Under the pieces are notes generated by a model, which saw nothing but the letters and a program-made list of their open reading frames with translations, searched no databases and was not told the DNA's origin. The position numbers and the translations under genes are program-made. This document shows positions 34,587-46,248 of a stretch of 64,000 nucleotides of DNA, one piece after another (position 1 is the first letter of the stretch; every line of letters starts with the position of its first letter). Source of the stretch: Planctomycetota bacterium (GTDB taxonomy: Bacteria; Planctomycetota; UBA1135; GCA-002686595). The stretch is taken from the NCBI GenBank assembly GCA_016795205.1, contig JAEUHZ010000072.1, forward strand, positions 1 through 64,000, read 5' to 3'.

Positions 34587-34792
34587 GGCAGGGACGAGGC
34601 AATCGCCGGGCCAGCAACGCCGCACTCCCCGTGGCGGTGCTCGCGGCGGCTCGTGGCGCGCAGCGCTTGCACTTCCTGCTCCGGCGTTGAAACAACGACA
34701 AGGGGTCGTCGGAGCACCAGAGGCACGAGGCCCTCTGGACCGCCGCGCGCAGGGCCGCGCCGCGGCACGCTGCGTGCAATCCGGCTGGTCCC
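34587..34792. promoter_or_regulatory. Divergent promoter region of the PKS and exporter operons
   Basis: These 206 bases separate the YceI-to-PKS operon from the MMPL operon. A short hyphenated palindrome ACGAC-AAGGG-GTCGT near 34697 may be an operator or part of a sigma-54 activator site; no good -24/-12 element (GG-N10-GC) was pinned down by eye. It is more AT-rich than the genes. Confidence 0.4.
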
Positions 34793-36799
34793 GTGTCGTT
34801 CCTCCCGCCTCCCCGAGCGCGGGCCGCGCTGCTGCTCGCCGTGCTGCTCGTCCCCACGATCCTGCTGGCCCGCGCGCAGGTCGGGACGCCGGTCGACGTC
34901 GAGAACCATGCGCTGAAGTCGCGCGGCACGCCCGAGGCGCTCGTCGAGGAGCGTCGCTGTGCGAGCTTCGGCCGCGACGACCAGGTGATCGCGGCCTTCC
35001 AGGCGCTGGCCGTCGGCAGCGGGGTGGTGTCGCCAGCCGAATCCGAGGCGCTCGACGCGCTGGCGGCGCGCGCTCGCGCGATCCCGGGGATCGCCGAGGT
35101 GCGCAAGCTCACGGATCACACCGCCGGCGCGCGGGTCTTCGCCTTCCGCCTGGCGGCCCCGGCGGGCGACTACTCCGACATCGTCGACCAGCTCGCGGCG
35201 TTCGTCCGTCGCGAGGCGCCGCCGTCGGTGCGCGTCTCCCTGAGCGGCCAGCCCGCGGGCGAGGTCGTCATCGCGCGCGAGGTCCAGGCCGAGGAACGCC
35301 GCATCGCGCCGCTCATCGCCGCCGGCCTGCTCCTGCTGCTCGTACTCCACTACCGGCACGCGGGGCTCGTGCTGGCGATCGTCGTGCCGGCGCTCGTCGC
35401 CAGCGCCTGGACGGGCGGCGTGTTCGCCCTGCTCGGCCGCGAGCTCGACCCGATCTCGGTGATGCTGCGCCCGGTGCTGCTCACCGTCGGGGTCGCGAGC
35501 GGCGTCCACTGGATCGAGGCCTACCTCGACGAGCTCGGTTCGGGCGGCGCCCCGGAGGGCGCGGCGTCGCGTGCCATCGACGGCCTGCGCGTGCCCGCGA
35601 TGCTCTCCGCGTTGACGACCGTCGCGGGCTTCCTGTGCCTCGCGCCCAATCCGATCCCGGCCGTCGTCGACTTCGGCGTGTTCGCGGCGCTGGGGGTCGC
35701 TTTGACCTACTGGATCGCGAGCTTCGCGACGCCGGCCCTCCTGATCCTGTGCGCGCGCCGCGTGTCTCCGCGCATGCTGGCGCGGCGCGGTCTCACGGCC
35801 GGCTCGATCGGACGCCGCGCGGCGGACTGGATCGCGCGCCGCTCGGCCGCGGTGCGCGTCGGGGCCGTCGCGCTGGCCCTGTTCGGTCTGCTGGCCTGGA
35901 CGGGGATCGAGGTCGACAACGACCCGCTGCGGGTCCTGCCCGCCGGCCACGCTTTCCGACGGGAGACGGCCGCGGTCACCTCCGAGGCCGGCGGCGCCGA
36001 CCACTTCGATCTGTTCGTCCCCGCAGCGAGCCGCGCCGCGGATCCGGTGCAACTCGCACTCCTGGCCGGTGCCGTGCTGGAACTCGACGGCGTGGCCGGC
36101 CCGGCCGGCCCGCCACTCTACGCGTCGAATGGCGACTGGCTCGCTCGCTTCCGTCTCGCGCCATCCGGCAGCGCGGCCCGCGAGCGCCTGTTCGACGCCA
36201 TCGAGCTGCGCGCGCGCGCGCTGGGCGCCGGCGAGGTGCGCGCGGCGGGCTCGGCCGTCCAGGTCGCGCGAGACAGCGGCCGCCTGGTGCGCGGCTCGAT
36301 CACCGGCCTCGGCGCCGGGATGGCAGTGCTGTTCGCGCTGTTTTGGATCGGGTTCCGCTCGGCGCGCTACGCGTGGCTGGCGCTGGTACCGAACGTCCTG
36401 CCATGCCTGGTCGTGTACGGCGGGCTGGCGCTGCTCGGGCGTCCGCTCTCGGTCGCGACGGCCATGATCGGCTCGGTGCTCCTGGGCCTGATCGTCGACG
36501 ACACGATCCACCTGCTCCATCGCTTCCGTGAGCGTCGCGCGGCCGGCCACGCCGAGCTGGAGTGCATCGAGCACGTCTTCGAGCATTCCGGGCGCGCGGT
36601 CGCGATCACCTCGGTCGCGCTGGGTGTCGGCTTCTCGCTGACCATGTTCGGCCGCCTCTCGACGACGTTCGAGTTCGGCGCGCTCGCGGCCGTGACGATC
36701 GCCGTTGCCGCGGCCGCGGATCTCGTGCTCCTGCCCGCCATCCTGGTGCGGCCGTCCCTGGCCGCGCCCGGGGGCGCGGAGGCCGCCCGTGCGGCGTGA
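34793..36799 (+). CDS. MMPL/RND-family lipid exporter
   Basis: The 668-residue membrane protein starts at GTG. It has an N-terminal helix, a periplasmic domain, a first bundle of helices (GLLLLLVLHYRHAGLVLAIVVPALVASAWTGG; FCLAPNPIPAVVDFGVFAALGVALTYW), a central segment, and a second bundle (MAVLFALFWIGFRS; GSVLLGLIVDDTIHLLHRFRER; FSLTMFGRLSTTFEFGALAAVTI). GLIVDDTIHLLHRFRE is the RND-signature proton-relay helix. It is shorter than MmpL3-type proteins but complete in topology. It probably exports the PKS-derived lipid to the outer envelope. Confidence 0.8.
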   Translation: MSFLPPPRARAALLLAVLLVPTILLARAQVGTPVDVENHALKSRGTPEALVEERRCASFGRDDQVIAAFQALAVGSGVVSPAESEALDALAARARAIPGIAEVRKLTDHTAGARVFAFRLAAPAGDYSDIVDQLAAFVRREAPPSVRVSLSGQPAGEVVIAREVQAEERRIAPLIAAGLLLLLVLHYRHAGLVLAIVVPALVASAWTGGVFALLGRELDPISVMLRPVLLTVGVASGVHWIEAYLDELGSGGAPEGAASRAIDGLRVPAMLSALTTVAGFLCLAPNPIPAVVDFGVFAALGVALTYWIASFATPALLILCARRVSPRMLARRGLTAGSIGRRAADWIARRSAAVRVGAVALALFGLLAWTGIEVDNDPLRVLPAGHAFRRETAAVTSEAGGADHFDLFVPAASRAADPVQLALLAGAVLELDGVAGPAGPPLYASNGDWLARFRLAPSGSAARERLFDAIELRARALGAGEVRAAGSAVQVARDSGRLVRGSITGLGAGMAVLFALFWIGFRSARYAWLALVPNVLPCLVVYGGLALLGRPLSVATAMIGSVLLGLIVDDTIHLLHRFRERRAAGHAELECIEHVFEHSGRAVAITSVALGVGFSLTMFGRLSTTFEFGALAAVTIAVAAAADLVLLPAILVRPSLAAPGGAEAARAA

Positions 36800-38033
36800 G
36801 CGCGCCTTCGACGCCGTGATCGCTGGCGCTGGCCCGGCCGGGTCGACCACGGCGCTGCGCCTCGCCCGCGCGGGGTTCCGCGTCGCGCTGGTCGAGCACC
36901 AGGCCTTCCCGCGCTTCAAGGCCTGCGGCGAGTTCATGAGTCCGGAGTGCTTGCCCTTGCTCGAGGATCTGGGTGTCGCGGGCGATCTGCGTGCGCTCGG
37001 TGCCCGGGAAGTCGGCGCCATGACGCTCCATGGATACGGTCGCCGCGCGCGCGGAGGGTTCGTCGATGTCGGTGCGGCGTGCGCCCCCTGCGGGCACGGC
37101 TGGGCCGTGCGGCGCGAGCTCTTCGACGACGTGCTCCTGCGCGCGGCGCTCGGGACGGGCGGCGTCGAGCTGGTCCAGGCGCGCGTCACGGGCCTCGTGC
37201 GCGGCCCGGAGGGCCAGGTGCTGGGCGTGACGGCGCGCGGCGCGGACGGCGAGACGCTCGCTCTGCGCGCACGCCTCACGATCGGTGCCGACGGCTTGCG
37301 CTCGCGCCTCGCGCGCGAGCTCGGCGTGCAGCGTGCCGTGCCCTGGCTCGACAAGCTCGCGCTGACGACGCGCTACGCCGACGTGCCCTGGGGCGACGGT
37401 GCCGAGGTGCACTTCCTGGAGGGCGCCTACTTCGCGTGCACGGCCGTGGACGGCGGTCTCGTGAGCCTGAACCTGGTCGTCGACCGCGAGCGGTACGCGG
37501 CCCAGGGCCTGCCGCGGGACGCCGCGCTGGAGGCCTGGCTGGCGCGCGTCCCCGCCCTCGCGGAGCGCCTCGCACGCGGCCGCCGTGTCGATCCCGTGCG
37601 CGGCCTCGGCCCGCTCGCGCACCGCACGACGCGCCAGACCTTCGATGGCGCGGCGCTGGTCGGCGACGCGTGTGGCTACGTCGACCCCGTCACGGGGGAG
37701 GGCATCTGGTTCGCGCTCGAGGGCGCGCGCCTCCTGGCGGACAGCGCGATTCCGGCGCTGTCCGCGCAGCGTGCCGATCGAGTCGCGCTCGAAGGCTATG
37801 CGCGCGCTCGCCGTCGCGTCCTCGCGCCGCGCGCCGCCTTCGCGACGCTGCTCCAGCGGGGGCTGCGTCACCCGCGGCTCGTGCGCACGGTGCTGGGGCT
37901 GCTCGAGGCGCGGCCGAACCTCGCCGACGTGCTCGTCTCCGTGACCGGCGACTACGTCCCGCTGCGCGAGCTGGTCCGACCGCGGACCTGGCGGCCAGCG
38001 CTGTGGGCCACGGCGGACAGGCAGGCATCTTGA
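36789..38033 (+). CDS. FAD-dependent oxidoreductase (geranylgeranyl-reductase / hydroxylase type)
   Basis: The 414-residue flavoprotein starts at GTG 36789, overlapping the exporter by 11 nt. It has AVIAGAGPAGSTTALRLARAG (FAD Rossmann), FPRFKACGEFMSPE (the Cys-Gly-Glu motif common in this family), and DACGYVDPVTGEGIWFALEGARL, with GD motif binding FAD. It may hydroxylate the phenol ring, as SrsC does when it turns methylated alkylresorcinols into quinones, or reduce prenyl double bonds. Which of the two is undetermined. Confidence 0.8.
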   Translation: MRRERAFDAVIAGAGPAGSTTALRLARAGFRVALVEHQAFPRFKACGEFMSPECLPLLEDLGVAGDLRALGAREVGAMTLHGYGRRARGGFVDVGAACAPCGHGWAVRRELFDDVLLRAALGTGGVELVQARVTGLVRGPEGQVLGVTARGADGETLALRARLTIGADGLRSRLARELGVQRAVPWLDKLALTTRYADVPWGDGAEVHFLEGAYFACTAVDGGLVSLNLVVDRERYAAQGLPRDAALEAWLARVPALAERLARGRRVDPVRGLGPLAHRTTRQTFDGAALVGDACGYVDPVTGEGIWFALEGARLLADSAIPALSAQRADRVALEGYARARRRVLAPRAAFATLLQRGLRHPRLVRTVLGLLEARPNLADVLVSVTGDYVPLRELVRPRTWRPALWATADRQAS

Positions 38034-38673
38034 GCCGTCCGCTCGAATCCGCGGTGGTCCTGACGGCGCTGCCCTTGTGCGCGGCGCTCGCAGCACTCGT
38101 GCTGCGGGAGATCCAGCGCCCGGTGCCGGCGACCGCCGCGCCAACGCCCGTCGTCACCGAGTACGTCCCGCCCCTGGCCTTGCTCGCGGCGGCTCGGGCT
38201 CCGAGCGTCGCCGGGGACTGCGTCGTCGACGGGGCGCGCAGCACGGCGATCGCGATCGGAGCGCGGGAGGGCCTCGAGCGTCGGCTGCTGGTCTCGGGCA
38301 GCGTCCGCCTGCTGGCCGACGACTCCCTCGCGGGGCTCGAGCTCGACCTGGCGCTCCCGGCCGGCGCACCGGCGAACGGGTGGCCGCCCGATCTGCTGCT
38401 CCACCTGCGCGGCGCCGGAGCGCAGGGACGGGTCGTGCCGTTGCCGGGCGTCCGCGCGGCCGACGTGCGCTGCTCGATCGCCCTCGGCGGCGTCGCGCAC
38501 GAGGCGGTCCTGGCCGCGACCTGGATCCGACTCCCGGGCGGGGACGTCGAGCTGCACGGCGTCGTGCGGCTCGAGAGCTCGCGGCTCGACTTGCTCCTGG
38601 CTTCGCGCTGGCGGATGCTCACGCACGAGGACGTGAGCGCGCTCGGGATCGATCTCGTGCTGCGCGCCCAAGG

Positions 38674-38677
<4 letters not shown>
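38030..38677 (+). CDS. Membrane-anchored protein of unknown function
   Basis: The 215-residue protein starts at TTG 38030 within the flavoprotein stop (TTGA). An N-terminal helix (AVVLTALPLCAALAALVL) anchors it. The body is strand-rich (LLVSGSVRLLADDSLAGLELDLALP; ATWIRLPGGDVELHGVVRLESSRLDL), weakly like a YceI fold in its HGVVRL part, but too divergent to assign. It is coupled by ATGA to the histidine kinase. It may be a lipid-binding partner of the exporter. Confidence 0.55.
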
Positions 38678-41594
<2,917 letters not shown>

Positions 41595-41617
41595 GGCGCG
41601 GCCCACGCCGTCGCAGG

Positions 41618-41623
41618 TAGGAT
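41618..41623 (+). promoter_or_regulatory. -10-like TAGGAT upstream of the 41658-44394 operon
   Basis: TAGGAT lies 34 nt before ATG 41658; no -35 match is seen. Same hexamer as at 28761 and 57778. Confidence 0.3.
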
Positions 41624-41657
41624 CGAGGGCCCGATTCCCCCCCGACGGCCGACCGGC

Positions 41658-41894
41658 ATGCCCTCCTTCCGCACCGAACTCGACGCCCCGAACAACATCG
41701 TCCTCGTCATGGTCACCGAGGACGACGGCAGCGAGCACGACTACCAGTTCGACTTCGACCCGCGCTCCGGCCGGTTCGAGTTCAGCGAGCGCGACCTGCT
41801 CGAGCGCGACTTCGGACCCGACTTCGTGGAGGACATGGAGACGCAGGTGCGCTTCGCGATCCAGAAGGCCCTGGCCGCCAAGAAGCAGGCGTGA
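41658..41894 (+). CDS. Small conserved acidic protein, unknown function
   Basis: The 78-residue protein is acidic, with a beta N-terminus (NNIVLVMVTEDDGSEHDYQFDFDP) and an alpha-helical C-terminus (FVEDMETQVRFAIQKALAAKK). No known family was recognised. Its TGA overlaps the GTG start of deoB (GTGA), so it is translated with the nucleoside-catabolic genes. Confidence 0.6.
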   Translation: MPSFRTELDAPNNIVLVMVTEDDGSEHDYQFDFDPRSGRFEFSERDLLERDFGPDFVEDMETQVRFAIQKALAAKKQA

Positions 41895-43090
41895 AACGGG
41901 TCTTCCTCCTCGTCCTCGATTCGCTGGGCGTCGGCGCGACACCCGACGCGGGACTCTCCGGGGACGCGGGGGCGCACACGCTCGACCATCTCGTCGCGGC
42001 CGCCGGCGGGCTGGACACGCCGCGGCTCGTCGAGCTGGGGCTCGGCTGCATCGAGGGCGTGCGCTCGCTGCCCAAGCCGGCGACGCCGCAGGGCGCGTTC
42101 GGGCGCGCGCGCGAGCGGTCCCCGGGCAAGGACACGTCGACCGGCCACTGGGAGATGATGGGGTGCGAGCTCGAGCGCGCCTTCCCGGTCTATCCCGACG
42201 GGTTCCCCGCGGAGATCATCGAGCCCTTCGTCCGGCGCGCGCAGGTCCCCGGTGTGCTCTGGAACAAGGCTGCCTCGGGCACCGAGATCATCGAGCGCTT
42301 CGCGGCGGAGCACATCGCGACCCAGAAGCCGATCGTCTACACGAGCGCGGACTCCGTGTTCCAGGTCGCGGCGCACGAGTCCCACTTCGGTCTCGAGCGC
42401 CTGTACGAGTGCTGCCGGATCGCGCGCGAGATCCTCGATCCCTACGGCGTCGGGCGCGTCATCGCGCGGCCGTTCGTGGGAGAGCCGGGCAGTTTCCGTC
42501 GCACGTACAACCGCCGCGACTACTCGCTGCCGCCGCCGCGCGAGACCGTGCTCGATCGCCTGAAGTCGCGCGGCGTCCCGGTCGTCGGCGTCGGGAAGAT
42601 CGAGGACATCTTCGCCGGGCGCGGTCTCACGGAGAGCGTGCACACCGAGGGCAACCTGGACGGCATGCGCGCCACGACGACGCTCGCGTCGAAGCTCGAG
42701 CGCGGGCTCGTGTTCGTGAACCTCGTCGACTTCGACATGCTCTACGGCCACCGGCGCGACGCTCAGGGCTATCGGCGCGCGCTCGAGCAGTTCGACGTCG
42801 GGCTGCGCGAGCTCGAGGCGCGCCTCGGTCCCGACGACCTCGTGCTGCTGACCGCCGACCACGGCAACGACCCGACCAAGCACGAGACGACGGACCACAC
42901 CCGCGAGCACGTGCCGATCCTGGCGGCCGGCGCCGCGGTCAAGGCCGGTGTGGATGTCGGCACGCGTTCCTCCTTCGCGGACATCGGCGCGACGGTCGAG
43001 GAGGCGCTGGTCGGCAGCGCCAGCGGCCCCGGCCGCTCGTTCCTGGGCGAGATCCTCGACCTCCGCCCGGCGCGGGCCGCGCGCGCCTGA
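41891..43090 (+). CDS. deoB: Phosphopentomutase
   Basis: The 399-residue metalloenzyme interconverts (deoxy)ribose 1-phosphate and 5-phosphate. Motifs: LLVLDSLGVGATPD with metal-binding Asp, GKDTSTGHWEMMG with the phosphorylated Thr, VFVNLVDFDMLYGHRRD, LLTADHGNDPT and DHTREHVPIL with metal-binding His residues. Length and order fit. Start: GTG overlapping the small upstream gene. It links DeoA/PNP products to DeoC. Confidence 0.95.
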   Translation: MKRVFLLVLDSLGVGATPDAGLSGDAGAHTLDHLVAAAGGLDTPRLVELGLGCIEGVRSLPKPATPQGAFGRARERSPGKDTSTGHWEMMGCELERAFPVYPDGFPAEIIEPFVRRAQVPGVLWNKAASGTEIIERFAAEHIATQKPIVYTSADSVFQVAAHESHFGLERLYECCRIAREILDPYGVGRVIARPFVGEPGSFRRTYNRRDYSLPPPRETVLDRLKSRGVPVVGVGKIEDIFAGRGLTESVHTEGNLDGMRATTTLASKLERGLVFVNLVDFDMLYGHRRDAQGYRRALEQFDVGLRELEARLGPDDLVLLTADHGNDPTKHETTDHTREHVPILAAGAAVKAGVDVGTRSSFADIGATVEEALVGSASGPGRSFLGEILDLRPARAARA

Positions 43091-44394
43091 TGGACGCCCG
43101 CTCGGTCGTCCGCACGAAGCGCGACGGAGGCCAGCTCTCCGAGGCCGAGATGCGCTGGTTCCTCGAGGCCTACGTGCGCGGCGAGGTCGCGGACTACCAG
43201 GCGGCGGCGCTGGTCGCCTGCATCTTCACGCGCGGCATGACGCCGGAGGAACTCGTGACCTGGACGCGCGCGATGCTCGAGTCCGGGCGCCGCCTGGCCT
43301 TCGACGAGCTCGGACAGAAGAAGGCCGACAAGCACTCGACCGGCGGCATCGGCGACAAGGTCTCGATCCCGCTGGCGCCGGCGGTGGCGGCCTGCGGCGT
43401 CGCGGTGCCGATGATCTCGGGGCGCGGGCTCGGGCACACCGGGGGCACGCTCGACAAGCTCGAGGCGATCCCGGGCTTCCGCGTGCGCCTCTCGGAGGAC
43501 GAGCTGCACCGCGTGATCGGCCGCACGGGTGTCGCGTTCGGCGCGCAGACCGAGGAACTCGTGCCCGCCGACCGCAAGCTCTACCAGTTGCGCGACGCGA
43601 CCGGGCTGGTCGAGTCGATCCCGCTCATCGCCAGCTCGATCCTGAGCAAGAAGCTCGCCGAGGGCCTCGACGCCCTGGTGCTCGACGTCAAGTTCGGCTC
43701 GGGCGCCTTCCTGCCCGAGGTCGAGCGCGGCGCCGAGCTGGCACGCGTGATGCTCGGGATCGCGCGCTCGATGGGCGTGGCCGCGACGGCGTTCCACACC
43801 GCCATGGATCGTCCGCTCGGCGCGGCGGTGGGGCACGCGCTCGAGATCGCCGAGAGCCTGGAGTGCCTCGCGGGCGGCGGGCCGGCGGACCTGCGCGAGC
43901 TGGTCGTGCTGCAAGGGGCCGAGATGCTGCGGCTGTGCGGGCGCGCCGACAGCCTCGCGGACGGGCGGCGCCAGCTCGGCGAGGCGCTGGATTCGGGCCG
44001 GGCGCGGCGCGTGTTCGAGCTCGTCGTGGCCGAGCAGGGCGGCGACCCGCGCGTCGTGACCGACCCGGCGCTGCTCCCGCGCGCGAGCCACGTCGACCCG
44101 TGGAAGGCCCAGACCTCCGGGTTCCTCGCGTTCCGCGATCTGCGCGAGGTCGGTTGGGCCGCCGCGGCGCTCGGCGGCGGTCGGGCGCGGATCGAGGACC
44201 AGATCGACCCCGCGGTGGGCCTCGTGTGGCGCCGCCGGGCGGGCGAGCGCGTCGAGGCGGGCGAGCTGCTGTGCGAGATCCACCACCAGGGGGGGCGCGG
44301 CCTGGAGGCCTGCCGAGCGCGGCTCTCCGCCGCGGTCGCGATCGGCGAGCACGTGGAGCCGCAGCCGCTCGTGCGCGCGAGCTGGCCGGGTTGA
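43090..44394 (+). CDS. deoA: Pyrimidine-nucleoside / thymidine phosphorylase
   Basis: The 434-residue enzyme cleaves thymidine or other pyrimidine nucleosides with phosphate, giving base and (deoxy)ribose 1-phosphate. The signature SGRGLGHTGGTLDKLE is complete; KHSTGGIGDKVS and LDVKFGSGAF are also present. Whether it is strictly thymidine-specific (DeoA) or broad (Pdp) is undecided. Overlaps the deoB stop (TGATG). Confidence 0.93.
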   Translation: MDARSVVRTKRDGGQLSEAEMRWFLEAYVRGEVADYQAAALVACIFTRGMTPEELVTWTRAMLESGRRLAFDELGQKKADKHSTGGIGDKVSIPLAPAVAACGVAVPMISGRGLGHTGGTLDKLEAIPGFRVRLSEDELHRVIGRTGVAFGAQTEELVPADRKLYQLRDATGLVESIPLIASSILSKKLAEGLDALVLDVKFGSGAFLPEVERGAELARVMLGIARSMGVAATAFHTAMDRPLGAAVGHALEIAESLECLAGGGPADLRELVVLQGAEMLRLCGRADSLADGRRQLGEALDSGRARRVFELVVAEQGGDPRVVTDPALLPRASHVDPWKAQTSGFLAFRDLREVGWAAAALGGGRARIEDQIDPAVGLVWRRRAGERVEAGELLCEIHHQGGRGLEACRARLSAAVAIGEHVEPQPLVRASWPG

Positions 44395-44407
44395 GCTCCG
44401 CCCGCGG

Positions 44408-44731
44408 TCAGCGCGGGCCCGTCAGGTGGCGCAGGAGCAGACCCAGGGCGGGGCCCGTCCGGCCCCCGTGCCGGCCTGCCGCGCGCAGCGCACCACGCGA
44501 GAGTGTGGACAGCAGAGGGGCCAGCGCGGCCCCCAACGCCGCGGCCGCTCCCAGCGCCAGCGCTGGGTGACGCCGGACGAGGCCGCGCACGTCGGTGATC
44601 CGACACACGTCCTCGCCAGCAGCGAGCAGGGCGGCCTGCAAGGCGGCGTGGATCTCGCGCTCCTCGCGATCGAGGCGCTCGAACGCCGTGAGGCCACGGC
44701 GGCGGTCAGTCGGTGTCGGCTTGGGATCCAC
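44408..44731 (-). CDS. Small membrane-associated protein (YqjK/DUF3618-like position)
   Basis: The 107-residue protein has a helical N-terminus (AFERLDREEREIHAALQAALL) and a hydrophobic helix (HPALALGAAAALGAALAPLL). It is the third gene behind DUF883 and a holin-like protein, as YqjK follows YqjD/YqjE in enterobacteria. It overlaps the holin-like gene by 26 nt. Function is unknown. Confidence 0.55.
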   Translation of the reverse strand: MDPKPTPTDRRRGLTAFERLDREEREIHAALQAALLAAGEDVCRITDVRGLVRRHPALALGAAAALGAALAPLLSTLSRGALRAAGRHGGRTGPALGLLLRHLTGPR

Positions 44732-45149
44732 TGCGCTCCTCGTACTCGCGCAGGATGCGGCGTCCGCTCCAGGCGCGCGCGGCCAGGACGAACGAGACGA
44801 TGCCCCCGAGCAGGATCAGCCCACTCAGGAGGTCGGCCGGCCCTGCCCGCAGACCGAGCAGGTCCGTGAGCGTCGCGGGCAGACCACGGAAGACCAACGC
44901 GACGCCGGCCAAGCCCGCCGCGATCGCGACCAAGGCGACGATGACCCCGAGGAATGCCGCCGACACGACCCAGGCCGCGCGCAGCTTCCAGCGCGCGGCC
45001 CGCAGTCGTGCCAGACGAGTGCCCAGGCCGGCAATCTCCGCGAAGCGCTCGCAGAGCTGCTGGACCTGGTCCTCGCCCGGGCTCGCCTCAGGCGCTTGCG
45101 GGGACTGCGTCCCGTCCTGCGCTTGCGGCTCGGCGTCGCGATCGGGCAC
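44706..45149 (-). CDS. Holin-superfamily (YqjE-like) membrane protein
   Basis: The 147-residue protein starts at GTG 45149, has a Gln/Glu-rich N-terminus, then two long hydrophobic helices (WVVSAAFLGVIVALVAIAAGLAGVALVF and LLSGLILLGGIVSFVLAA) and a charged tail. This is the layout of the Phage_holin_3_6/YqjE family. It is 5 nt downstream of the DUF883 gene. Confidence 0.65.
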   Translation of the reverse strand: MPDRDAEPQAQDGTQSPQAPEASPGEDQVQQLCERFAEIAGLGTRLARLRAARWKLRAAWVVSAAFLGVIVALVAIAAGLAGVALVFRGLPATLTDLLGLRAGPADLLSGLILLGGIVSFVLAARAWSGRRILREYEERSGSQADTD

Positions 45150-45154
45150 GGAGA

Positions 45155-45433
45155 TCAGCGGCGACGGCCGAGGGCGTAGCCCAGGAGCGCGCCCGCACCG
45201 GCCGCGATGAGCAGCGAGGTCACGGGACGTTCGCGGACGAAGTCCTCGAAGCCGGCCTGGGCGGCCTTCACCCGCTCCCGGCCGTGCTCGAACTTCTCCT
45301 GCAGGTGCTCGCGCTCGTTGCGCACGACCTCGCCCACGGACTCCTTGATGTCGCCGAGCGATCCCTTGATCGCGGCGATGTTCTCCGCAGTGCTGCGGCG
45401 TTGCGGGTTCAGGACATCGGGATTCGTGCTCAT
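45155..45433 (-). CDS. DUF883 (YqjD/ElaB) family protein
   Basis: The 92-residue protein has a coiled helix (ENIAAIKGSLGDIKESVGEVVRNERE) and a C-terminal membrane helix with Gly-zipper (RPVTSLLIAAGAGALLGYALG), as in YqjD/ElaB/YgaM, which tether stationary-phase ribosomes to the membrane. AAGGAGG precedes the ATG. First gene of the three-gene minus-strand operon. Confidence 0.8.
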   Translation of the reverse strand: MSTNPDVLNPQRRSTAENIAAIKGSLGDIKESVGEVVRNEREHLQEKFEHGRERVKAAQAGFEDFVRERPVTSLLIAAGAGALLGYALGRRR

Positions 45434-45628
45434 CGATCGCCTCCTTGGGATGCGGGACTGCGGGTCGCAGACTACGCCCCGGCGCCGGGTGGGTGAGCGG
45501 AAACGGGGCAGAACGCCGTGCAGAACTTGTGCGCAGGCCAGGGCACGGTCGGGAGTGACCCCGAGGGGGGCGCCGGGTTGACGGGGGCGGCCGTGGAACC
45601 GGTCGCCGGTGGCGACGCTGCCAGCGTC

Positions 45629-45634
45629 TACCAT
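45629..45634 (+). promoter_or_regulatory. -10-like TACCAT 8 nt before the sigma factor start
   Basis: TACCAT lies 8 nt before ATG 45643. GGGAGG directly before the start is too close to serve as a normal Shine-Dalgarno site. No -35 at standard spacing. Confidence 0.3.
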
Positions 45635-45642
45635 GGGAGGGC

Positions 45643-46248
45643 ATGGGACCAGGCCCCCTCGATCCCCGCGAGGAGCTGCCGGACGCCGGCGCGGCCACGC
45701 GGGAGCTCCTGCGCTGGAGCTCCGGCGATCCGAGTGCGGCGGAGCGCCTCCTGCCGCTGGTCTACGCGGAGCTGCGCTCGCTGGCCGGCGGCGTCTTCCG
45801 CGGACAGCCCGCGGACCTGACGCTGCAGCCGACCGCGCTGGTCCACGAGGCCTGGCTGCGGCTCGTGCGGCAGGACAGCGTCGGTGCGCGCGACCACGAA
45901 CACTTCCTGGCGGTGGCGGCCACGGCCATGCGGCAGATCCTGGCCGACCACGCGCGCCGCCGGCGGGCGCAGAAGCGTGTCGCCGGCGGGCGACGCGAGA
46001 CCTGGCTCGAGCCGCCCACGCCGTCGGGTGCGGAGGGGCTCGACCTCGTGCTCCTCGACGAGGCGCTGACGCGGCTCGAGGGCGTCGATCCGCGCCAGCA
46101 CCGGATCGTCGAGCTGCGCTTCTTCGGCGGGCTCGACATGGAGCAAATCGCGCGCGTGCTCGAGACCTCCAAGGCCACGGTCGAGCGCGAGTGGCGCGCC
46201 GCGCGGGCCTGGCTGGGCGCCCGGATGCGCGAGTCCGGCGCGTCATGA
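45643..46248 (+). CDS. ECF RNA polymerase sigma factor (Acidobacteria/Planctomycetes type)
   Basis: The 201-residue factor has region 2 (LVYAELRSLAGGVFRG, TLQPTALVHEAWLRLV, FLAVAATAMRQILADHARRRRAQKR) and region 4 (HRIVELRFFGGLDMEQIARVLETSKATVEREWRAARAWL). These are features of the ECF subfamily usually found beside WD40 or TPR serine/threonine kinases in Planctomycetota, rather than with an anti-sigma factor. The stop overlaps the kinase start (ATGA), supporting kinase control. Confidence 0.9.
   Translation: MGPGPLDPREELPDAGAATRELLRWSSGDPSAAERLLPLVYAELRSLAGGVFRGQPADLTLQPTALVHEAWLRLVRQDSVGARDHEHFLAVAATAMRQILADHARRRRAQKRVAGGRRETWLEPPTPSGAEGLDLVLLDEALTRLEGVDPRQHRIVELRFFGGLDMEQIARVLETSKATVEREWRAARAWLGARMRESGAS

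Noticed and set aside
34668..34673. TTGCAC as -35 of the exporter operon
   Set aside because: No -10 partner at 16-19 nt; left out of the feature list.
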